Below are positions 12,812-23,674 of a stretch of DNA of 64,000 nucleotides, one piece after another (position 1 is the stretch's first letter; each line of letters starts with the position of its first letter). A program made the translations under genes and the position numbers. The DNA comes from Sisyra terminalis (Eukaryota; Arthropoda; Insecta; Neuroptera; Sisyridae), in assembly GCA_958496175.1 (NCBI GenBank), contig OY292274.1, forward strand, positions 30,915,482 through 30,979,481, read 5' to 3'. Under the pieces are notes generated by a model. It did not search any database. It saw only the letters and a program-made list of their open reading frames with translations, and had not been told where the DNA came from.

Positions 12812-13540
12812 TCTTATATATAAAAATCTCGAGTCACGGTGTTTGAACCCCAACTCCTCTTCAACGGCTGGACCGATTTTCATAAAATTGTCTATGTTTA
12901 TTCGGTAGACATGAGAATCGGATGTAAAGTATATTTCATACCTCTAGATGATTAAGGTATCCCTCGGCATCTTCTGTAAAGTTTTACGCCTACTATTAGT
13001 TACGCCTATGTATTATTTGTTATCATCGATGTCTGTGAGTTATTTTGAAAAACGTTTAGCAATGTATAAATTTTAGATTTTTATTTATTTAATTTGTATT
13101 AAACTAATAATATAGTTCATATTATGGGAGGGTGTTGTAAGTCCGCGTCATATTGGCAATTCATTTTGCATTTATAATGTATCACAACGCAGTGCGTGTA
13201 AAATTGTGTACGATTTATTTTAATTCATACAAAAAATAGTTTATTTGTGAACAGACGATATATATTTTCCTATGTAAAGAACATGAATTTTTAAAATTGA
13301 TGTCCCAACATTGAATGACTGCTGTTGCATTTTATTTATCGGCATTACAAAATTGTAATGCTTTCAAGTCGCACGGCCTGTCGCTTGGAATCATAGGAAT
13401 GTGTGAACCCCAACGTCTTCACCTCCATATTTTCATTTCAATATTTTTACTTCGAAAACAGTTCCTTAATTTTTTCACCGCAAGCTGGGTGCTATTACAA
13501 AGACGTGGTTAGTCTATATGTTCCACAACATATCCGCTAG
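12812..13540 (+). mobile_element. Non-autonomous Helitron, complete, 729 bp
   Basis: The element starts TC (tcttatatataaaaatctcg) and ends ccgctag. It is inserted between host A (12811) and T (13541) with no target duplication, which is Helitron behaviour. A perfect 7-bp hairpin, atatgtt-ccac-aacatat (13516-13533), stands just before the terminal CTAG. Near the 5' end gctggaccgattttcat is a phrase common in insect Helitrons. Repeat copy B at 60200-60230 runs straight through the corresponding position, giving an empty-site comparison. Short frames inside (12702-12908, 13315-13512) are not a RepHel protein. It was presumably mobilised in trans by an autonomous Helitron. Confidence 0.88.
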
Positions 13541-13849
13541 TTTTTAATATAAACAAAATTCGTACCAGACTTGAGAATAGCGAGATAACTTATTTCTACA
13601 TTTTTATGTGATTTACTCCCATAACCATTCATAGCACTGTAAATTCTCCTTTTTTTATGCAAGGAGTTAATTTAATAAATTCTTTTTCAATTAAAAAATT
13701 GTTTTGAGTCTTCATTTTTGTAAATTAATAGCTTGATATATCTAGTTGTGTAATAAATAAATGTACACGCAAAAAATATTACTTATTTTTAGCCACCAGA
13801 CGTCGCGACCAAAGTGGTCCCAATTGGGTTACATGTTGGGCTCACGAGT

Positions 13850-13945
13850 GGTTGAATTATCCTCATTTGAATATACGCTGTATTCCTGAGATACCTAACC
13901 CACAGGAAAAAGTCTAACGGAGCCAAGTGGCAAATTGACATTACC
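13850..13945 (-). pseudogene. Tc1/mariner-like transposase fragment
   Basis: On the minus strand a short frame reads LAPLDFFLWVRYLRNTAY. This matches the D-L-x-P-x-D-F-F-L-W-x-x-L-K/R motif around the last catalytic acidic residues of Tc1/mariner (IS630-type) transposases. Only this block is preserved; upstream and downstream translations do not give further conserved segments. It abuts the right end of repeat copy A, so it may be a remnant of separate debris in the same nest. A chance match is possible given the short length. Confidence 0.45.
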
Positions 13946-13980
13946 TCGCTTAAAGATAACAGAACCATTACATGTTTCAT

Positions 13981-15122
13981 ATATTACCTGTATAGTTTCA
14001 TTGACAGTAGAATATGTTGCACCGTCTGTTGAAACCACATTTCATTTACATTGATATAATTAATTTCTGGCAATTAAAAGTTTGGAATCATCTCACTTTA
14101 TCGCATTTCATGAGCAATAACAGTATTTTCATTTTTAAGAAAGAAAGACCCAATCCATTCCCTACTCCGAAATCCCTACCCAATTGAGGAACGTGAAGGT
14201 AACTTGAAGGAAACTTGAAGGAAATTTAACGTAGGTGTAACGTTAGGAAGTTCTATAGTAGTTTTTAAATTTTTTATCCCCAAATTTATCATTTTTGATC
14301 CAATTTATATGTATATCTTTACGCTAAGTTTACGAAAAAATAATAGCGGTAAATTTAAAATGCCCGTTATTTTAAATACATCATATGCAATGAAATTTTG
14401 TTATTCTGTTGAAGTATAATGGAAGTTTAATACGATTTGCAGTGACAAGCTCTATTGAAATATTTTTAAATAAATTATTTATTGTTAAACTGTTGCCATT
14501 ATTTCACGCAAATACTACGTAACTGTTCTAAGCACTTAGTTGAAGGATAAAACAATAAATGTTAAGCGTTATAGGTGTGTACATGAATAAATGAAAATTT
14601 CCAGTATAATTTAAGAACATATAATAATAAAGACGCCCTTAAATCATTCCACAAACCTAGAATGAATCTACGAGAAAACAAAATGTTACAATATGTTTCT
14701 ATCTGATTTTATTTATTTTACTGGCATAATTATTTTCACGTTTAGATAGAGATATTTATATTCTAGATAAAATTTTATCCACAGGATAGAGAAACCAAGT
14801 GAGTTCGTATAAAATGTATAGAATTATCTAGCGAGTTTTGTAATTATTAAATGGCTATCTTAAGTATATGGTCTATTTATCCATGACTGAAAATACCGAC
14901 TCTTAATGCTACTAATTGAGTTTATTTAGTTTATTATTAAGTTTTACTTCAGAAGATAGAGAAAACATACGTATTTTCACCTAACGATAGTCAAATTTGT
15001 AGGGTGAATATGTAAAAACTATCTGACAGATAAATTGTTTTCTTTTACATAGCTATCTGAAGAAAATGGTTTTTCTACCCTTGTGTTAAAATACTGACTC
15101 TAAAACATAGAAAACACATATT
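13981..15122. other. A+T-rich stretch with a short tandem repeat
   Basis: An 11-bp unit, aacttgaagga, occurs three times in a row at 14190-14222 (the first unit diverged). Nothing else resolvable was seen. Confidence 0.6.
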
Positions 15123-15130
15123 GTATAGGT

Positions 15131-15340
15131 CAATGGTTCTTAACCATATTAGAGGTACTAACTCCCACCAATTTCATATGCTCATTCACCGAAAACTTCT
15201 CAATTGAAAACATAAAATATAATTTTTTAAATTTAAAACATAGATTTATATTAATACATAATTAATATGAGTCGGAGGTGTGTTTTGACCTCCGCCGAAT
15301 CCGCGAGACTGACTCATCGAGCCCAGGTTAAGACCTACTG
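15131..15340. mobile_element. hAT MITE of the GGTTCTTAACC family, copy 1
   Basis: This 210-bp element is flanked by a perfect 8-bp duplication, gtataggt, at 15123-15130 and 15341-15348. Ends are CAATGGTTCTTAACC on the left and CAGTAGGTCTTAACC (reverse complement) on the right, close to the hAT-type CAGTGGTTCTTAACC terminus. The interior is non-coding and carries ggaggtgtgttttgacctcc, a small local hairpin. It lies in the opposite orientation to copy 2 at 20291, to which its right half (gagactgactc, gagcccagg) is similar. Confidence 0.9.
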
Positions 15341-15348
15341 GTATAGGT

Positions 15349-16509
15349 AAACACACAATTAGAATTTCATACAAATTTGTTCACTTTTTTTGCGCATAAT
15401 TGTTAAAAGTACCAGTATAATATACAATAAATTAATAGATTCTACCTTGGTTTGTTTTAGCAAGATTATTTTTTTTATTAAATATGGTTTAAAGTTAACA
15501 AGCGTTGTGTTTTGCCGGCTTTTCCTCTGTACTTGCTTTTTATTAATTACACTTTCTTTGTAGAAATAATTATGAGTTAAAGTCGTATGAAAAATTACAA
15601 ACTCTTTAGCCATGTCTCAAGATCTTTGTAGTGTCTAATTGTTTTAGTTTAGCGGAAAAAGTCTAGATGTAAACGAGTCAAGTGTTTTCTCTCAAATCTT
15701 ACGCGATAAACAAACTTCAAGCACACCGTTTCCTGCTATTTAATTATTTTTTTTTACGTACATTAAGTATAAATGAATTATTTTAAAGTACAGCATAATG
15801 TTATCTTTGAAAACTTATTTGAGAGTACAGTTTTTACCGAATTGATTTTTTAAAGAAAATATCTGATTTGCAGAAAAATATTGATTTTTTTTATTTTTGT
15901 ACTTTTTTTTCTGTTTTTTCTGTTTTTTTTTTTTAATTTTTCAATAAAATTCATGTTTACCAATTCCAACTTGTATTTATATTGAATCATTTTCGTTATT
16001 ATAAAACTGGCAAATAAGTTCTTGTAGATAATTTAGTCAAATCATGCTTTAAGGAAAAATCATTGCTTTGATGTATACGACGACTTTCATCTTCTCTGAT
16101 ATCATCTTGAAATTGAAAACTCGATGAAATTATTACTTAATATCTATTTTTCATTGAAAATATCAAACATGATGAAATTAAATTCGTTTTTAAAATTAAA
16201 ATCAATGCTTCATATCAATTTAATTAACAATAAAAAAAATCAATTACGGAAGTGAAGCATCGAAAAGAAACGCAAAATTTAATTTAATGTTGATTCTTTT
16301 TCGTTACGTAGAAGTTCAAAGTAAACATTTACAGTAGGTACTATTTACATTAAGAAGAACATAGAGAAACCATCATTCGCATTTGAAATATCTGAATTCG
16401 CTTAAATGTTTAGTTGCAAATACGTAAAGCTTTAGAAATTGCAGTAAATCTGCACAGAATTTAAATTACACTTGAACTGCATATAGAGTTAAAAATCGCG
16501 ACACAAAGT
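15349..16509. other. A+T-rich stretch without genes
   Basis: An 84-codon minus-strand frame (15359-15613) has no recognised motif. Long T runs are at 15895-15940. Confidence 0.6.
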
Positions 16510-16749
16510 TTATTGGAGTGCGGTATTTTGGTGACACCATCTGGCGTTCAAGTGGTATCGCAGCTGTGAGTCCTTTCCACGGCCTCCCCCTCGTGAATTT
16601 CTCTTGCCAAAGACACTGTGTGTATGCCTTTGTTTCAAAGTTCCTTTATCATACTTTCTAATTTGCTTTAGAAGTGCTAACTTAACTATTCTTGTATTCC
16701 ATTCGTGCGAAAACACTGCACGTCCAACCAAGTTCTTCCGGGGACTCAA
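16510..16749 (-). other. Unidentified frame in a G+C-richer patch
   Basis: A 79-codon minus-strand frame with internal basic, glycine-rich composition (GKRNSRGGGRGKDSQLRYH) lies in sequence clearly richer in G+C than its surroundings. On the same strand a polyadenylation-type aataaa follows the stop within about 10 bases (plus-strand tttatt at 16509-16514). I do not recognise the product. The patch could be a processed pseudogene, an exon or element debris; no splice sites or start context decide between these. Confidence 0.22.
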
Positions 16750-18189
16750 GACAACTTTCAGACTTCGTATTAATGTCTATCAAAGAAATACGGCAATGTT
16801 CACCTAAATGCAATGACAAGTTTTCTATTTGCTAATGTTACTGCCGTTTTATTTTATCCCAAACAACCGTTAACCTTGATAGCTATTTTTGTTGTGATAA
16901 AAAGTTAGCATATACGATTACAATGTGCCCTAAGTTTTAAATCTTTACCAATTCTCGCATAACTAATAATAAATATTCACTATAAAGCTCGACACTTTAG
17001 CATAAAGTTAACAAATGTTTATGAATTAATTATGCAACTAAGTTTATACAATTTCTCTTGTATAATTTATTAAATGGTCTGCGTTTTGGAGTAAAATAAC
17101 CTGGTGGAATAATACAAACGTGTGAGAACAATTAACTTGTTTCAGAAAACTTTACAAAGTTTTCTCATGTAAGTTTTCTCTTACATCTCCTTCATACTCG
17201 TAATATAGAACTTCATATATGCTTATCTCTACTTATTGGATTATTTATAACTACCATCATTAATTGAAACTCTTGCAGTAGTTTCTTTTATGATAAAGAA
17301 ACACTTATTGTTATATTCATAACAAACACAATTAATTTCTTTGATGACAATTTTTCGCTGTACGTATTACGAAACTAATTTCAATTTATAAGGTGAGAAT
17401 TGCAAAGTTGCTGTCTCATTAATAATTTTTAGTAATACTCTTATCTTTAAAATAAAATAAAGCCTTGTTATAAATTCGAATTTTTTTTCTTTGATAAAAA
17501 TGAAGTTTTACAGGGATGTACCGGTAGAATATTTAGATATATTTGAAACATGAATAAAGAAATAAAAATAACGGAATTAAAGTACCTACGGAAAGGAAGG
17601 TATAAAAAACTTTGTTTCTCGCCTCGGTAGAAAAAAGATGTATAATATAAAGTTTACTTTATAGAGATTGTCAACTTTGTGCTTATATGATAACGGAGGT
17701 TTATTAGATTGTCTTGTACGGAAAAGTAATCAACGACATTCGTATTTTGTAAATACTTCACAAAATTATTATGACATTGATGAGATTTATACGATTGTAA
17801 GAAGTTAGTTTATTTCTTTTTTTTTGTTGTGGATATCATTAAATAGTAATTGAAGATGCAGAAATTTTATGGGTTTGGATATGAAAATTAACAATTAGTG
17901 ATTAAAGAATTAGGTCAGACTTATGAATTAAAATTAAATTTTGTTTCAAACAAAAAGTTTTAATCTTGTTAAGGGAGTTAATATTAGTAAAGTTTGTTCA
18001 ATATTTTCGTTTTTATTGTATGCATATAGTCTTCTTATCTTTCATTTAACATATATAGACACCATCGCTATTTTAATTCCATTTTAAATATGCTTAAATT
18101 TCTAGTTACATTTTTTATATTTATTATAACTAATTTTATCAATTAAACTAATTTTATAAATTTATCTATATTAAGTCAACAAAGCTTCT
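16750..18189. other. A+T-rich stretch without genes
   Basis: A small perfect-arm hairpin, gaaaactt facing aagttttc near 17146-17164, is followed by repeats of the same words. There is no coding signal. Confidence 0.6.
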
Positions 18190-18485
18190 TTACACTGGAG
18201 CCAGGACAAATTTTTATGTACTATATAGATTCTTTATTCTTCTCGTTCTTACCCTATAAAGTGGTTTCCAGAATACTATACTTTGAACCACGGTTAATGA
18301 CCAAAATATTCTAATTTTTTGTTTTTGATAGATTCAAACAGTGTAACATAAGTAGTGTGTTTTTGGCACCAAATTTTAGAATCTTTCTTCATAATAACTA
18401 ATTTATTCGTTCTTGTTTCAATGCATATAAAGAAGGTGTATAGAAAGAAGTACTTTTTGGGAACACTTAAATGGTCCGGTTGCAA
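18190..18485 (-). pseudogene. LINE C-terminal relic, minus strand
   Basis: The minus-strand frame ends LFESIKNKKLEYFGH, the same block as the YFGHVLR segment of the relic at 1.7 kb. After a +1 frameshift the translation continues NRGSKYSILETTL, stop, GKNEKN, which follows the R-x-x-K-Y-x-L-L-Q-L-I to G-K-I-x-G-K-R order of RTE/CR1-like proteins. Further downstream similarity fades by about 18190. It is 5'-truncated and frameshifted. Confidence 0.5.
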
Positions 18486-18754
18486 AAGATATTCTTATAC
18501 ATTATGTAGTAGACTATTCTCTCTGTATACGATAAAACTTTTTATTCAATTGTTACCACCAGATCAATAATTATAACATGCAGACAGTTTCAACATACCT
18601 TCCAAAAAAAATCATTTTACGATAATTTTATACCAAATGTATTTTTACTTTTTAAAATGAAACGTTTGTCGATATAACGATAAGACGAAAAACTAACTGG
18701 GTCAATCATATTCTGACCGGACAAGGGTTCATGCTTGATGTCGCAAAAGTTAAA
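18486..18754. other. A+T-rich spacer between LINE fragments
   Basis: The plus-strand 71-codon frame 18355-18570 overlaps the minus-strand LINE relic and has no motif of its own. Confidence 0.5.
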
Positions 18755-18905
18755 CGTTGCAAAAGGGAGGTCCCAAGAAAATAGGAACAAAACGTGTTAA
18801 GATATTGCATTTATTAAAACGAAGAATAGACTTTATTACAATTCGATGAATCTTGCCCCAGATAGACGACACTGGAAGAAGAAATTCAACCTCACGAGAA
18901 ATTTT
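18755..18905 (+). pseudogene. LINE C-terminal relic, plus strand
   Basis: Translation gives KGRSQENRNKTC, stop, DIAFIKTKNRLYYNSMNLAP, then DRRHWKKKF. It matches the end of LINE polyproteins (R-G-R-P-x-x-x-W, then L-A-x-D-R-x-x-W-R-x-x-x). The same NLA-x-D-x-R-x-W block occurs in the 32.3-kb relic, so both derive from one or related families. Orientation is opposite to the neighbour at 18190, so these are two insertions or a rearranged one. Confidence 0.5.
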
Positions 18906-19079
18906 CTTTACTGTCATGCCAAAAATGGAAAAAATCGAAACCATTATTGTATTTAATTTTGATTTTTTTGCTGAATTTGAACAATTACACTGTTTAAATG
19001 ATATGTAAAATATATTGTGGTCTTATTTATGAATTAAGCTAACTTACAAAATTAAACTACAAACAAATTTGTACAAAAA

Positions 19080-19242
19080 CTCAAATAAATGTATTTTTGA
19101 CGTATTGCCTCGATACGAATTTTGATGTATCGCCGACGTATTTCGAGTTACGGAACGAAACAATACTACTTGATGATCACTGAAAAAGTTTGGTAATCGA
19201 AATACGTATCCGGGCAATACGTCAAAAATACACTTGGTTGAG
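19080..19242. mobile_element. Inverted-repeat element (MITE-like), 163 bp
   Basis: The left arm contains gtatttttgacgtattgcc and the right arm contains ggcaatacgtcaaaaatac, a perfect 19-bp match in inverse orientation. Both arms are continued outward by ctcaa/ttgag and A/T runs, and inward by imperfect pairing of gatacgaatttt with aaatacgtatcc. No target duplication could be fixed because both flanks are A or T runs. Confidence 0.7.
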
Positions 19243-19591
19243 CTTTTTTTTAAATCTATGCTTATAGTTTAGCTATGTTAATTATAATACATAAGTCCAC
19301 AATATATTTTATATATTACATAAATAGTATTCTAATGTTCTTGATATCTTCCACGATTACCTCGTAAGCTTATGTAGTTAACGATGTTTTTATTTTCCGA
19401 AGCTTTTCTTATTTAATCTTCTTGTAAGTAATCCTTTCGTCTCTTGGCCGTTTTACTGACATTAATATCTGACAACTTATCATTGTTTAGATACACTCAG
19501 TTAATGTCCATTTTTAGTTCAATTAAATATTTTTGAAGGGTCTTAGATCTAAAAAAAAATCTAACTTTATTCTTAATTATTTTATTTGATT

Positions 19592-19637
19592 TTCGTACAA
19601 GGTTTCGTCGCCTTTCGGAACTTTATCAAGTACTCAG
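19592..19637 (-). ncRNA. Hammerhead-ribozyme-like motif, degenerate
   Basis: The minus strand reads gtacttgataaagttccg, then aaaggcgacgaaaccttgta, then c. The order stem I strand (gtac), tTGATaA core, helix II capped by a GAAA loop (gttcc/ggcgac), the conserved GAAAC, and a returning gtac strand is the topology of a type I hammerhead with a minimal helix III. The C3-G8 core pair is replaced by U-A, so activity is doubtful. Such motifs are known from Penelope-like retroelements and retrozymes; no reverse transcriptase is visible nearby. Confidence 0.35.
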
Positions 19638-19764
19638 TCAAATATCATTAAAAGTCAACATTATTAAAAATGTAATTAAAATTACTTTCGAGACTAAAAA
19701 ACACTATTTTAAAAACTCTTTTAAAACGTCTTTCCCTCATTATCACAATAAAATATCATAAATA

Positions 19765-19933
19765 ATTTTGACTTTCTTTTTATTCAATCCACAATTTTTT
19801 TTTTTCAAATTCATTTCTAATTTTGTATTATTTTATCTTTTGATACTAAATTTTCATTATGGTTCGATTTATTCGAATTAAATTAAAAACAAAGTAGAAA
19901 ATTCAACGTTGCCTGATATTGATGTTGATAAAA
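19765..19933 (+). mobile_element. hAT-type MITE M1, degenerate copy
   Basis: This aligns with the better copies at 40752 and 42342: gactttctttttattcaat at the left; in the interior ctaaattttcattatgg followed by gattaaatcg-like sequence; on the right attaaattaaaaacaaagt followed by caacgttgcc. The outer ends with the acaccc motif have decayed, and no duplication is visible. Confidence 0.65.
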
Positions 19934-20282
19934 GACACATAGGCCATCCTTTCTTACATAATTTGGTTCATCCGATTAAACTTTAACTAAATCCAGCATT
20001 TAAATTTGCTCGGCAAACGAATTTCTACAACTAATATCGAGGTTAATGATAATATTTAATGATGTAATTTATTTTCAAAATAAACATTAAAGTAATGATC
20101 CATCACCAATTTATTGTTTTCTATTTAAAACGATTCAGACGCCTGGGTATGAAATTTTATGAACCATAAATTGAAATTCATTAAAATTTTTGAATTCAAT
20201 AACAAAACTTCAAAAATGATACAACTTTATAAAAAGTTCTTAACTATTAAAACATGAATTACATTATTATCCAAAAATCATA
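19934..20282. other. A+T-rich stretch
   Basis: Nothing resolvable. Confidence 0.6.
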
Positions 20283-20290
20283 CTTTAGTA

Positions 20291-20526
20291 GAGTGGTTCT
20301 TCACCTTGGTTCAATCGAACCCCAGGGGTTCGGAAAGTCAGTCTCGCGGGCTCGGTGAATATCATGTTTATATGGTTTTAATCATTTTGTGCACCTATGT
20401 ATAGATATATACCATTGTTTTGAATTTGGAAAAAAGATATTTTATTTTTCCAATTTAAAAGAGTTCGGTGAATAAGCATTTGATACTTGTGGAGGTCAGT
20501 ACCTCCAATTTGGTTAAGAACCAGTG
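20291..20526. mobile_element. hAT MITE of the GGTTCTTAACC family, copy 2
   Basis: A 236-bp element between perfect 8-bp duplications, ctttagta, at 20283-20290 and 20527-20534. Termini are GAGTGGTTCTTCACC (left) and CACTGGTTCTTAACC (right, reverse complement). Subterminal gaaccccaggggttcgg forms a local hairpin. The shared block cagtctcgcgggctcgg identifies it with copy 1 at 15131. It is non-coding and trans-mobilised. Confidence 0.9.
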
Positions 20527-20534
20527 CTTTAGTA

Positions 20535-21812
20535 ACTATAAGCATTTGGTAAAAAGTGGTACTAACAAATGATACATTGAATCAAAACCTTAGAAAAAAA
20601 TTGCAAATTACTAAGGTACCATTGAGCTTGACAAATTATAAATTTTATTAGGTGTTTGCAAAAAATCGGATACTTTGATCTTAGAAACTTTTACGTAGTA
20701 CCCCATTAGAACCTATAGTCTAGGTTAATGAAGATAAGCATTAAAATAACAACAAAATAATTGCAAGAATTGAAATATTATAGTAGTTATAAAATTTATT
20801 CAAAAAACTATATTTGTATATACGATATTTGTTAGGTTTGTGAACTTTGTTACAGTTCATTTATGATCTAAGAACTATTTTTCTTCTTCTCTGTACACCT
20901 AATAGAAGATATGATCTCTGTCTTACTAGGTCAAATTTTCTTAGTTCTAATTATTGTACTACTTACATTATACTTGAAAATCATTATACTAACCCGTATT
21001 AATCTCATTTCGTAGTATCGCCTCTTCATTTGGAAAAAAAATATAAACTTAGCTTTATGTTGATGCTTTAAATGTAATTTATAAATAATAATTCCTTCAA
21101 ACTAAACAATGTTCTCAGAGAGAATGATGATTCGCCCCTGTTTAAAAATACAAAATTACTGTAAACAAAATATATACTGACTAAAATTTTTCTTAATATG
21201 TTATAGTTGTAAGAAAATGTTATAGATATTTTATGGGTGAGATACCAAAATGTAAGTGATAATTTTATGGTATACCAAAGACGCACTAATGAGAGATTTG
21301 AAAAAAATGTCTAATGAATTGAATTTATCATAATTTCATGATCAATTGAGTTTGGCATCTTAAATATACATAAAAATATGAAATTTCAGTTCGACGTTGG
21401 TAAGCACCTAATTGAAAATTGATTGCGTTTTTAAACTTGGCAGATAGAGCGAGTTAAATAAAATTTGTAATAAAAACCAATATAAGTTGTTGAATATAAA
21501 ATATTTATTCGAACTTTTGAAAGGCTGCTCTTGTAGATTTTATGTTTTCAATATTAAAATTTCAATATTCTCGCATGAAAATTCAAAGATAACAATACCT
21601 GAAGATTTGCCGTAAAACAATGTTGTAAGTCTAGGTTAGTCATTATTGTAGAAGGTTACAATATGGGTGTATGAGCATGTGAAGCACGATGATTATACGG
21701 CTTTCTATGTTTAAAATATGTTTAACATATGAACTCGTGCATGTTATCATATTTATAACATTCATATAATATAGGTAAACACATCGTTGTAGCTTTTTCA
21801 TTAAGTTTTAAT
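20535..21812. other. A+T-rich stretch without genes
   Basis: A 72-codon minus-strand frame (21068-21286) has no motif. Confidence 0.6.
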
Positions 21813-21929
21813 ATGAATGAAAAACGTCAGCTGTGCATACGTTTATTAAATGATCCCTATGATGCCGAAGCTGTCAATAGTAGAGACATTTTGTCGTCGA
21901 TTTTTCAGTGCAATAATTGCATATGTTGA
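21813..21929 (+). CDS. Short unidentified frame, possible exon piece
   Basis: ATG at 21813 opens a 38-codon frame, beginning MNEKRQLCIRLLNDPYDAEA, with stop at 21927-21929. Its amino-acid mix is less biased to Lys/Asn/Ile/Phe than nearby chance frames. A pyrimidine-rich tttttcag precedes tgcaat near its end and could act as a splice acceptor. I do not recognise the peptide. It may be chance. Confidence 0.18.
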   Translation: MNEKRQLCIRLLNDPYDAEAVNSRDILSSIFQCNNCIC

Positions 21930-22849
21930 ACTTTGAAACTTCCAGTATGTATGTAGGTTATCTGAGCAGCAAACACTTCAATGTTTAACGTCAATCTTTC
22001 ACTTCACGTACAAATAAATCACGTTCAATACGTTTCAGAAGCATTTTTTATTCCAATTTAGATAACGAATTTGGGTTAATTAAAAAATGCTAGCTGCTGC
22101 TTTTGAACGGAAGTGTAACAAAATTAAATGTAGTTCTTTTGAAAATGTATCAGACACAATATTAATTAAATTTCAGCTAATTTTTGAATATAACTTAGTT
22201 TGAAATTTCGATCGATAGATTGATATTACAATATAGGATGAATTGTTCCGGTTTAATCTGTAAACTTGATTATTGCTATTGTGAGGGAAATTGTTGCGTG
22301 ACTTCAATAAACGCACACATTAGTTATCCTGCGGTTTATTGAGAATCACATATGATTGCGTACCTTGGTATTCAATTATTAATTATAACGGCTAAATTAA
22401 TGAGAAATTCAAAGGGCAATCGAAGACATACGTATAGACATATATTCTCAACTGGAAGTTGACCTGTACAATCGAAATATTCTCTTAATATTTTGGATTG
22501 AAGTAGTTCATCTTACAAAAATGTATTAAATTTATAATTTTAGAAGGCAGCAAAGTTTTATAATTATAATTTTTAGCAATAAGGGATAGTAAGAGGGGTA
22601 GTAATTTGACATAGTGATACAAACTTTTTAAAATTGAATATTTATACAAAAAACCTATGAACAGTGAGCATATGAAATTTTAGCATTTCTAGGAGACAAA
22701 AAGCTTTGGGTCATATAATTTATTTCTGAATTTCAGAGTTCTTTTGCTCTGACTTCCTGAGGTCCTCCAGTAAACTGTTCATTTATATTTGATTCCTATA
22801 GCACATATTTTGTAATTGACACAGAAGTTATAGTTCAAAAAATAAAAAG
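21930..22849. other. A+T-rich stretch without genes
   Basis: Nothing resolvable apart from short A/T runs. Confidence 0.6.
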
Positions 22850-22902
22850 ATTTAGGTATAGGTTTAGATTTAGGTTTAGGTTTTCTTAGGTTAGATTTAG
22901 GA
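22850..22902 (+). repeat. TTTAGG-rich degenerate repeat
   Basis: Five TTAGG words, mostly as TTTAGG or TTTAGGT, occur within about 53 bp together with ggttta and ttagat variants. The arthropod telomere repeat is TTAGG, so this could be a decayed interstitial telomeric tract. A local hexamer microsatellite is at least as likely. Confidence 0.5.
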
Positions 22903-22967
22903 TATCTTGCTTAAATTTCTTTATAATAGATTGCCAAGACTTACAAACTCATAATACTTTTTCTATT

Positions 22968-23674
22968 AAAAGATATCAGATCTCGTAAAGAGCCAAGTCC
23001 CGAAGTCTAACTCTACAAACCTTACATTTAAGTAAAAAAACACGGATTGACCGTTTTTTAGAACTATTGTACATATAAGACACTATCAAAAAGCAAAGAC
23101 TTAATTTTATATTCAAGCATAATTTAATGTTTATAATATACTCAGCTCTCTTTACAACTGTACGGTTCTTAAAGTACCAAGTAACATAAAATGTTTTCGG
23201 TGAAATTTAACATTTCTATAGGTTAGTGTACTTTTCATTAAAACAAACCTCTCTAGTCTACCTACCATTTCTATGAACATTTGTTGTCCGATCTTTTTTT
23301 CGTATATTTTGTAAACTTAGCACACTTTTGGAAAATAAAGAAAACTTTTTCAGATTCTAAACATTTTGAAGCTTTTCTTGTAAAACAAATTTTAACTTTC
23401 AATTAAATGAATAATTCTACTTGTTGAAACTTGTTTTGAAGTATTCCTAATGTCTTTATAAGATAAAATTTTGTGAAAAATGTAAAACCACTCCAAAACT
23501 CCTAATTTTAGTTCGATCATTAATGCTATGCACTGTTTGATATAGTTATTAATTCAATAGGTGGCCGCTAGGGAAAACAATATAAAGTTCCTTAAAATGC
23601 GTTTTGATCAAGAAAAAGGATTTGTAAAGTTAGGACTTAGGAACTTGGCTTTTTATGAGATCTGATAACTTTTT
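22968..23674. repeat. Inverted repeat pair about 600 bp apart
   Basis: Left arm 22968-23030 (gatatcagatctcgtaaaga, gccaagtcccgaagtctaac) is matched in reverse complement by right arm 23610-23674 (gttaggacttaggaacttgg, tatgagatctgata). Identity is about 80 percent by eye over some 60 bp. The intervening DNA is A+T-rich and non-coding. It may be a fold-back element or two inverted copies of one short repeat. Confidence 0.6.

Larger units (their letters stand above)
12319..13819 (+). mobile_element. Repeat family R1, copy A (interrupted)
   Basis: It begins gaactgaccagt and ends agacgtcgcgaccaaagtgg plus tc. Nearly the whole length aligns with 59855-60484: shared blocks include ttcttgaag, gaaataatgaaaa-like and caagcagtaat around 12640-12700, gaacctcacgg-like near 12745, and tacttatttctac to ataaccattcatag at 13590-13632. 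Copy B has paired ends gaactgacca and tggtcagttc, so the family is probably a DNA-transposon derivative with about 10-12-bp terminal inverted repeats. Copy A is interrupted by a Helitron (12812-13540) and expanded by an A+T microsatellite region (12384-12567). No coding capacity was recognised. Confidence 0.7.
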
